11,367 bases of DNA from Nocardioides sp. (lineage in GTDB: Bacteria > Actinomycetota > Actinomycetes > Propionibacteriales > Nocardioidaceae). This document shows positions 6,180 through 11,367 of this stretch, piece after piece. The notes beneath the pieces were generated by a model. The model saw only the letters and a program-made list of their open reading frames with translations, was not told where the DNA came from and did not search any database. A program made the position numbers and the translations under genes. The stretch is from NCBI GenBank assembly GCA_021166815.1, contig JAJPEO010000162.1, positions 1 through 11,367 of the forward strand. The letters are read 5' to 3'. The number at the start of each line of letters is the position of its first letter. Position 1 is the first letter of the stretch.

Positions 6180-6614
6180 GTGCCCGTTGCCGCGCAACCA
6201 GGCCCACACCACGCGACCCGGCGGACCGTGCTGGCAGGTGCCGCCGTCGGTGCCGCGACCGTCGCCCTCCTCCCCGAGGACGCGTACGCCGCCGCCCTCC
6301 CCGAGCGCGCGCGCTGGGAGAAGCTGGTCGGCCGCACCTTCGTCGCCACCCGCGCAGGACGCCGCATCAAGCTGCGGGTCGAGGCCGTCGAGAACGCGGC
6401 GTACCGTCCGCCCGGCCTCTCGCCGCGAGCGCGACGCCGCTGGCGCTCGCAGGCGTACGTGGTCCGTTTCAGCACCGGGGGTCGCCCCGAGCAGGGCACG
6501 TGGACCCTGCGGCACGCGCGCACCGGCCGCCTGCGGGTGTTCGTGGTGGCCGCGCCGCACCGGCCCGGTCGACGCACCGGCGTGAGCGCGACCTTCAACG
6601 GATGGAGGGGCTGA
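6180..6614 (+). CDS. DUF6916-like small exported protein
   Basis: This is a 144-aa protein. The GTG at 6180 is preferred because AAGGGAG (6168-6174) lies 5 nt upstream; a frame extension back to a GTG at 6066 has no ribosome site. The N-terminus looks like a twin-arginine (Tat) signal: R14-R15 in ATRRTVLAG, then a weakly hydrophobic Ala/Val/Gly stretch and an AYAA cleavage-like site near residue 38. The mature part matches what I know of the DUF6916 family: a WEKLVGRTF opening, RIKLRVEAVEN, an AYVVRFS strand, GTWTLRHARTGRLRVFVV, and a closing AFN-type ATFNGW. A positively charged Arg/Pro-rich insert lies at about 80-90. The function of DUF6916 is unknown, but such proteins are commonly encoded beside collar-domain proteins, as here. 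The next gene starts one base after its stop codon, so the two are co-transcribed. The family name is from pattern recognition, not a search. Confidence 0.8.
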   Translation: MPVAAQPGPHHATRRTVLAGAAVGAATVALLPEDAYAAALPERARWEKLVGRTFVATRAGRRIKLRVEAVENAAYRPPGLSPRARRRWRSQAYVVRFSTGGRPEQGTWTLRHARTGRLRVFVVAAPHRPGRRTGVSATFNGWRG

Positions 6615-6615
6615 C

Positions 6616-7128
6616 GTGAGCACGCCCTATGTCGGGGAGATCAGGCTGTTCTGTGGCAACTTCGCCCCCGTGGGTTGGGAGCTCTGCCACGGCCAGCTGC
6701 TGCAGATCAGCGAGGACGAGACGCTCTTCCAGCTGATCGGGACGACCTACGGCGGTGACGGGGAGACCACCTTCGCGGTGCCCGACCTGCGTGGCCGGGT
6801 GCCGGTCCACCAGGGCGCCGCAGTAGGTGGGGCCACGCGTGTGATCGGCGAGGCCGGAGGGACGGAGTCGGTCACCCTCACCGTGCAGCAGATTCCCAAC
6901 CACACCCATGCGCAGCTGGTCTCCAGCACGGCCGCAGGCTCGCGGTCGCCGGTCGGTGGGGTCCCGGCGGCCCTCGCCTCGGAGGTGGCGTACGCCGCCG
7001 TCGATGCCACCGAGGACCTCGGGGCCACGTCGGTGGCCGGCGCTGGCGCGCCGCACGAGAACCGGCAGCCGTACCTGGCGATCAACTACATCATCTCCCG
7101 CTTCGGGGTCTTCCCGAGCCAGGCCTGA
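6616..7128 (+). CDS. Tail collar domain protein, copy 1
   Basis: This 170-aa protein starts at the GTG at 6616, with GGAGGGG (6604-6610) 5 nt upstream. It has the standalone phage tail collar (MdpB-like) architecture. The N-terminal collar domain (about 5-65) has VGEIRLF, APVGWELCHGQLL, TYGGDG and the PDLRGRVPVHQG signature. A central HTH motif in the HxH sense (His96, His98) sits in IPNHTHAQ. A low-complexity Ala/Ser/Val stretch follows, then the conserved closing RQPYLAINYIISRFGVFP. In T4-type fibres this domain trimerises, and HxH histidines from three chains bind metal. No signal peptide or membrane helix is present, so export would need a dedicated route or lysis. Copy 1 is the most divergent of the three: it has FCGNFAPVGW and SEDETLF where the others have FNF and QNxALF. 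Databases often label such genes 'phage tail protein', but no phage genes surround it. Confidence 0.93.
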   Translation: MSTPYVGEIRLFCGNFAPVGWELCHGQLLQISEDETLFQLIGTTYGGDGETTFAVPDLRGRVPVHQGAAVGGATRVIGEAGGTESVTLTVQQIPNHTHAQLVSSTAAGSRSPVGGVPAALASEVAYAAVDATEDLGATSVAGAGAPHENRQPYLAINYIISRFGVFPSQA

Positions 7129-7137
7129 GGAGCCCAC

Positions 7138-7644
7138 GTGTCATCCCAACCGTTCGTCGGGGAGATCGCCGTCTTCGCCTTCAACTTCGTGCCCAGCGGC
7201 TGGGCCTCCTGCAGCGGACAGCTGCTGCCGATCTCGCAGAACACCGCCTTGTTCTCGCTCCTCGGCACCTTCTACGGCGGCAACGGCACGTCGACGTTCG
7301 CCCTGCCGGACCTCAACGGCCGCGCGGCGCTCGGTGCCGGGCAGGGGCCGGGCCTGTCGCCCTACGCGCTGGGGGAGCGGGGCGGCCAGGCGACGGTCAC
7401 GCTCCTGCCCTTCGAGATGCCACCGCACGTCCACACCCTGCGCGCAGCCCCGGGGGCCGCGACCACGCACAACCCGGCCGTGGCCGTGCCGGCCACCTCG
7501 GAGGTCGAGCTGTACGGCCCGGCCCCGAGCGCCCAGCAGGCCCTCGCCGTGGCGGGCGGCGACCAGCCCCACAACAACATGCAGCCCTCGCTGACGGTGC
7601 ACTACTGCATCGCCCTCCAGGGCATCTACCCCCAACGGCCCTGA
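7138..7644 (+). CDS. Tail collar domain protein, copy 2
   Basis: This is a 168-aa paralogue of its neighbours. The GTG at 7138 follows the previous stop by 9 nt, and its ribosome site GAGGAG (7127-7132) overlaps that stop codon (TGA 7126-7128), which suggests coupled translation. The collar domain is clear: VGEIAVFAFNFVPSGW, CSGQLLPISQNTALF, LLGTFYGGNG and FALPDLNGR. The metal-type HxH is His97-Val-His99 in MPPHVHTL. The C-terminus has the NNMQPSLTVHYCIALQGIYP block typical of the family. In the QN-ALF-LLGT and YGGNG blocks and the MQP tail it is closer to copy 3 than to copy 1, so copies 2 and 3 probably separated by a later duplication. It has no signal peptide. A role in a homo- or heterotrimeric fibre is inferred from known collar-domain structures. 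Confidence 0.93.
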   Translation: MSSQPFVGEIAVFAFNFVPSGWASCSGQLLPISQNTALFSLLGTFYGGNGTSTFALPDLNGRAALGAGQGPGLSPYALGERGGQATVTLLPFEMPPHVHTLRAAPGAATTHNPAVAVPATSEVELYGPAPSAQQALAVAGGDQPHNNMQPSLTVHYCIALQGIYPQRP

Positions 7645-7656
7645 AAGGACGTCACC

Positions 7657-8163
7657 GTGTCAATCGAGCCGCACCTCGGCGAGATCATGTGGGTCCCGTT
7701 CAACTTCGCCCCCAAGGGCTGGGCGCTGTGCAACGGCCAGCTCCTGCCGATCAACCAGAACCAGGCCCTGTTCGCGCTCCTCGGGACGCAGTACGGCGGG
7801 AACGGCCAGACGAACTTCGCCCTCCCCGACCTGCGGGGGCGCACGCCCATCGGCCAGGGCGTCGACCCCGTCGGCCTGGTGCAGGGTGCTGAGTTCCACA
7901 CGCTGACGGCGACACAGATGCCGGCCCACACGCACACCCACGGCGTGTCCGAGCGCCGTGCGGTCACCGGCGACCCGGGGCCGGGCAACCCGGTCCTCGC
8001 CAGCGGTGCGCAGGCGTTCACGGCTCCTCGCGCGGCCAACGCCGTCCACGCGCCGACCGCGGTGTCGTCGGTCGGCGGGTCCCAGCCGCACCCGAACATG
8101 CAGCCCTTCCTGACCCTGACCGCGGTGATCGCGATCCAGGGCATCTTCCCCTCCGCCACGTGA
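7657..8163 (+). CDS. Tail collar domain protein, copy 3
   Basis: This 168-aa protein starts at the GTG at 7657. AAAGGA (7644-7649) overlaps the last base of the previous stop codon and lies 7 nt upstream. The collar domain includes LGEIMWVPFNFAPKGW, LCNGQLLPINQNQALF, LLGTQYGGNG and FALPDLRGRTPIGQG. The histidine motif is longer than in the other copies, His91-x-His93-x-His95 in PAHTHTHG, giving two overlapping HxH pairs. It is followed by a variable Pro/Gly/Ala region and the family's closing PHPNMQPFLTLTAVIAIQGIFP. It lacks a signal peptide. Sequence between the HxH and the C-terminal block differs strongly among the three copies, while both flanking blocks are conserved. This is the pattern expected if the middle part forms the variable, exposed tip. 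Confidence 0.93.
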   Translation: MSIEPHLGEIMWVPFNFAPKGWALCNGQLLPINQNQALFALLGTQYGGNGQTNFALPDLRGRTPIGQGVDPVGLVQGAEFHTLTATQMPAHTHTHGVSERRAVTGDPGPGNPVLASGAQAFTAPRAANAVHAPTAVSSVGGSQPHPNMQPFLTLTAVIAIQGIFPSAT

Positions 8164-8182
8164 CCGAGTCCTGAGGATCCCT

Positions 8183-11100
8183 GTGCGCCGTACGCTCTCC
8201 TGCCTGACCGCGACCACCACCGCGGCCGCGCTGCTCGCCCTCCTCCCCGGGACCGCCACCGCCGGCCCGCTGGGTGCCGCCGAGACCGTGGTCTCCGGGA
8301 CGACGACCGACGGCGGCGTCGGCGAGGCGGGTGTCGCAGCCCTGCCGGACGGACGGTTCCTGACGGTCTGGGAGGCCGTGCGGCCGGTCACCACGGGGAC
8401 CGCCCAAGGACTGAAGCGGGAGATCTTCGGGCGCTACGTGGCTGCCGACGGCACCCCGCTCGGCTCCCCGGCGCTGCTCGTCCGGTTGGGCGGCGCGGAC
8501 GACGCGACCCAGGACGTGGCCGCCCCGGTGGCACAGGTGCTGTCCAACGGCAGGGTCGCGCTGGCGTTCGCCGGCGACGTCAAGCCGGACACCGTGGGTG
8601 CCCCGACGCCCGTCGACGAGACCAACTGGCAGGTCTTCGCAGCGATCGTCGACCCTGCGCAGCCGTTGGGCGTGCTGACGCCGGTGCAGGTGACCTCGGT
8701 GGGCCACGACGCCGCCAGCCCGGTCCTCTCCGACCCCGCCTGGGACCAGCAGCACCCCGACCTCACCGAGGACCACGGCCAGGTCCGGCTCGTCTGGCAG
8801 GGCGACACCCCGGCGACCGGTGACGGGGCCACGGACATCTGGACGGTGCAGCGCGGGCTCGACCTCTCCGGGTCGACCCCGCCGCTGCGGCTCATGGCAG
8901 GGGCTGGCGCGACCCGGCCCCGAGTGGCGTCGCTCACCGACGGAGGGTCGACCCCCGACTCGCTGATCGCCTTCGAGTCGGTCATCGGTGGCGAGCGCAC
9001 GACCAGCTTCCGGCGCGTGCTCGGCTCCACGCTGGGTGTACGCAGCTCGTTCGGCGTGACGCCCGGCACCGACCTGCTCACGCCGGACGTCACCGCCGAC
9101 GCGAGCACCTACGTGATCGTCGCGTCCCGGGTGGGGGCGCCGGCCTCCGAGCGGCGCCTCGTCGCTGCCCGCGGCGCGGCCTCGCCGGGCTCCGACACCT
9201 GGAGTCCCTTGCTGCTGACGCTGGCGAACCAGGCTGACACCTGGCCCGCTGTCTCGCCGGACCTGGCCCAACCCGGCCACTTCGTGCTCTCGTGGGCGCG
9301 ACGCACGTCGACGGCCGGCACCGGCCACTACGAGGTCGTCAGCGGCCGGCTCCGTCCGAACGCGAGCACGCTGGACGAGGTGCTGCAGATCAGCTCCGTC
9401 GACGGCGACATGAGCCAGGACAACGCCGAGTCCTTGCGCCCGGCCCTGGCCTCCGCCCCCGGCGGCGCCCTGCTCAACGCGTGGGGCCGGGTGCGCAACA
9501 ACGGCGGCGCGGGCGTCGCGATCCGTCGTACGGCGGCACGGGTGGACCTGTCCGCCGAGCTGACGGTGTCCCCGGCCCGTCCTGCGCCGGCCCGCGCGGG
9601 CCTCCACGCAGCGGACGAGGTCACCGTCACGATCACCTACCGCAACGCGGTCGCCAGCGTCGGGTCGGCCCCCGCCCGCATCACCACGACGTTCCCGGGT
9701 TTCACCCGCACCGGCGCGGCCACGATCACGCCGGCGGCGGGCCCCGCCCCGGTCGAGTCGGGCACGCCAGGCGTGTTCACCGTCGGACGCCTGGCCATCG
9801 GCCAGGGCGGGACGATCACGCTCAAGGGCACGATGGACGCGGCCGCCGAGGGCACCGTACGCACGGCCACGGGCACGATCGCTCCCGACGGCCTGGTCAT
9901 CGAGGACCCGGCTCCGCTCAACGACACCGCCACGGCCGGGGTCACCATCGACCACCCGCTCGCCGTCACGGCCATCTCCCGCACGTCTCCGACCCCCACC
10001 AACGCCGCGACGGTGTCGTGGACGGTGCGGTTCGACCAGGTGCCCGCGGGCCTGGACGCCAACGACCTCGCGCTCACGACCACCGGGCCGCTGGGTGCCA
10101 CCATCACCGGAGTCGCCTGCGGGGTCACGACCTCGTGCACGGTGACCGCCTCGGTCACCTCCGGGAGCCTCGGCACGGTGGGCCTGCGCCTGCTGTCGAC
10201 GGCCACGGCCACGGACCCGCAGGGCAAGGGCCTGGCCACCGGCAACCTGCCCTTCGTGGGGGAGGCGTACGACGTCGACCGGGTCGCGCCGACCGTCACC
10301 ACCACGGCGCTGGGCCCCGACCCGACCAACGCGGCGCAGATCGACTACCGCCTCGACTTCAGCGAGCCCGTCACGGCGCCCGTCGCCGCCAACCTGCAGG
10401 TCACCGGGGGCACGTTCGTCACCGCGACCCCGACCGGCGGGGGCAGCGGCCCGGCCGCCTCGTGGACGGTGGGCGTCGCACCGGGCGGGGACGGGTCCGT
10501 GTCCCTCGAGCCCCTCGCCGGTGCCGCCTCGGACGTGGCGGGCAACCCCAGTGTGGCCGGCAACGAGGCCGGACGCACCTCCGACCGCACCCGTCCCGTC
10601 ATGACGCTGAGCGGGCCGGCCACCCCGACCAACGCCCCGTACGACGTCGTCGTGACCGCGTCCGAGCCGGTCACCGGGCTGGCCCAGGGTGACTTCACGA
10701 TCACCGGCGGCACCGTTGACTCGCTGACCGGGACCGGGCCCTGGGCCGTGCGGGTGACCCCGACGACGGAGGGCCCGGTGGTCCTCAGGCTGCCTGCCGA
10801 CTCCGTCACCGACGCGGCCACCAACACCAACCTGCTCGCCCAGTCGTCGACGACGTACGACATCACCCGGCCGAGCGTGACCGTCACCTCGGCGGCCGGT
10901 TCGCCGACCGGCGCCAACCCCATCGTGTTCACCCTGGCCTTCTCCGAGCCGGTCACCGGCCTCACGGTCGACGAGCTCACGGTCAGCGGTGGCACCGCCA
11001 CGCTCACCGGCTCGGGCGCGACCCGCACCGTCTCGGTCGTCCCGGCCGGCGACGGAGTCGTGACCGTCGGCGTGCCGGCAGGCGTGGCCCTCGACGCGGC

Positions 11101-11367
11101 CGGCAACACCAGCACCGCCGGTGCGCCGGTCAGCCGCACGTACGACTCGACCGGGCCGATGCCCACCATCAGCACCACCGCCGCGAGCCCCACCAACGCC
11201 GCGGTGCTCCCGTTCCGGGTGAGCTGGAGCGAGCCGGTCACCGGCTTCGGCCCGGGCGACGTCGCGGTCGACAACGGCACGATCAGCGGCTGGGTGCTCA
11301 CCGGCACCGTGGCCACCTTCGACGTGACCCCGGCGGCCGAGGGCGAGGTGCGCGTCTCCGTCGCGGC
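8183..11367 (+). CDS. Large secreted Ig-like repeat protein, 3' end missing
   Basis: The GTG at 8183 has GAGGA (8173-8177) 5 nt upstream and lies 19 nt after copy 3. The frame stays open to the window edge, giving at least 1061 residues. Residues 1-27 are a Sec signal peptide (VRRTL, an Ala/Leu core, TATA then G). Residues about 30-450 carry repeated short strands such as GRFLTVWEA, GQVRLVWQGD, HFVLSWARR and GALLNAWGR, the look of a beta-propeller. Residues about 455-591 resemble a DUF11-type surface-repeat domain. From 594 on there are tandem bacterial Ig-like domains. This is a cell-surface or extracellular architecture, possibly an adhesin or stalk. Any C-terminal anchor lies beyond the edge. 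Placement in the collar operon suggests it anchors, displays or acts with the collar proteins; that is inference. The overlapping minus-strand frames here are shadows created by GC-rich codons. Confidence 0.9.
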   Translation, partial: MRRTLSCLTATTTAAALLALLPGTATAGPLGAAETVVSGTTTDGGVGEAGVAALPDGRFLTVWEAVRPVTTGTAQGLKREIFGRYVAADGTPLGSPALLVRLGGADDATQDVAAPVAQVLSNGRVALAFAGDVKPDTVGAPTPVDETNWQVFAAIVDPAQPLGVLTPVQVTSVGHDAASPVLSDPAWDQQHPDLTEDHGQVRLVWQGDTPATGDGATDIWTVQRGLDLSGSTPPLRLMAGAGATRPRVASLTDGGSTPDSLIAFESVIGGERTTSFRRVLGSTLGVRSSFGVTPGTDLLTPDVTADASTYVIVASRVGAPASERRLVAARGAASPGSDTWSPLLLTLANQADTWPAVSPDLAQPGHFVLSWARRTSTAGTGHYEVVSGRLRPNASTLDEVLQISSVDGDMSQDNAESLRPALASAPGGALLNAWGRVRNNGGAGVAIRRTAARVDLSAELTVSPARPAPARAGLHAADEVTVTITYRNAVASVGSAPARITTTFPGFTRTGAATITPAAGPAPVESGTPGVFTVGRLAIGQGGTITLKGTMDAAAEGTVRTATGTIAPDGLVIEDPAPLNDTATAGVTIDHPLAVTAISRTSPTPTNAATVSWTVRFDQVPAGLDANDLALTTTGPLGATITGVACGVTTSCTVTASVTSGSLGTVGLRLLSTATATDPQGKGLATGNLPFVGEAYDVDRVAPTVTTTALGPDPTNAAQIDYRLDFSEPVTAPVAANLQVTGGTFVTATPTGGGSGPAASWTVGVAPGGDGSVSLEPLAGAASDVAGNPSVAGNEAGRTSDRTRPVMTLSGPATPTNAPYDVVVTASEPVTGLAQGDFTITGGTVDSLTGTGPWAVRVTPTTEGPVVLRLPADSVTDAATNTNLLAQSSTTYDITRPSVTVTSAAGSPTGANPIVFTLAFSEPVTGLTVDELTVSGGTATLTGSGATRTVSVVPAGDGVVTVGVPAGVALDAAGNTSTAGAPVSRTYDSTGPMPTISTTAASPTNAAVLPFRVSWSEPVTGFGPGDVAVDNGTISGWVLTGTVATFDVTPAAEGEVRVSVA
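9962..11367 (+). repeat. Five tandem bacterial Ig-like domains (last one cut)
   Basis: The encoded repeats start at about 9962, 10292, 10598, 10874 and 11159 (residues 594, 704, 806, 898, 993), with unit lengths of about 110, 102, 92 and 95 residues. Shared elements in order are SPTNAA near the start, FSEPVTG, a D(F/L)TVTGGT block, a Gly-rich turn with W or TxSV, an EGxVxVxVP strand, DAAGN, and YDxTxP at the junction. Repeat 1 is the most divergent, lacking SEPVTG and carrying two cysteines in VACGVTTSC that may form a disulfide. Repeats 3-5 are the most alike. This resembles the Big_12/Big_13-like Ig families of bacterial surface proteins. Repeat number could be larger past the edge. Confidence 0.8.

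Noticed and set aside
6616..8163. Prophage remnant
   Set aside because: Collar-domain genes alone are not evidence of a phage: no head, sheath, tube, tape-measure, lysis or integrase gene and no attachment repeats are visible, and the flanking genes are chromosomal in character.
8018..9955. Minus-strand open frame of 645 codons, and similar ones at 9637-10329 and 10345-11316
   Set aside because: They lie opposite the large secreted protein, whose own frame has a ribosome site, a signal peptide and regular Ig repeats. The minus frames only mirror its codon bias.
1..11367. tRNA, rRNA, CRISPR arrays, insertion sequences
   Set aside because: Reading both strands showed no cloverleaf with a conserved TPsiC arm, no evenly spaced direct repeats, and no transposase-like protein or terminal inverted repeats.

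Overview
The DNA is very GC-rich, with strong G/C bias at third codon positions and many GTG starts preceded by GGAGG-like ribosome binding sites. It also carries a non-phage 'tail collar' gene cluster and secreted proteins with fibronectin or Ig-like modules. Together these suggest a high-GC actinobacterium, most likely Nocardioides or a relative. The genus is an inference from overall character, not from a marker gene.

Layout. (1) 3-1622, + strand: the 3' part of a gene for a cytoplasmic VWA (MIDAS) protein whose start lies outside the window. (2) 1623-1740: a convergent intergenic region able to form two large, mutually exclusive hairpins. (3) 1741-2922, - strand: a secreted protein with an unrecognised N-terminal region and a C-terminal fibronectin type III domain. 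(4) 2992-4335, - strand: an ABC1/AarF/UbiB atypical kinase. (5) 4336-4456: a divergent intergenic region with a perfect 10-bp palindrome. (6) 4457-5914, + strand: a secreted subtilisin-family (S8) protease with an intact Asp/His/Ser triad. (7) 5915-6179: a leader region rich in inverted repeats. (8) 6180-11367, + strand: a tightly packed five-gene operon. It encodes a small Tat-type exported DUF6916-like protein, three consecutive phage-tail-collar-domain proteins (170, 168 and 168 aa), and a very large secreted protein with a beta-propeller-like region, a DUF11-like domain and at least five tandem bacterial Ig-like domains. This last gene runs off the right edge.

The operon is the centre of interest. 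Gaps between its genes are only 1, 9, 12 and 19 nt, so the three collar proteins are probably made together with an exported partner and a large cell-surface protein. No capsid, portal, terminase, baseplate, sheath, lysis or integrase gene is visible, so this does not look like an ordinary prophage remnant. Each collar protein has an HxH motif of the type that binds metal in trimeric T4 tail fibres. A surface-associated trimeric fibre or adhesin-like structure is a reasonable but unproven idea.

Two non-coding observations stand out. The leader of this operon contains a strand (6111-6120) that can pair either with 6075-6083 or with 6165-6172, and the second pairing covers the ribosome binding site of the first gene; this resembles a riboswitch or attenuator. 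In addition, TGTC-NN-GAC half-palindromes recur upstream of the genes for exported products (2949-2958, 4371-4380, 6051-6060, 6159-6168), which might be a shared operator.
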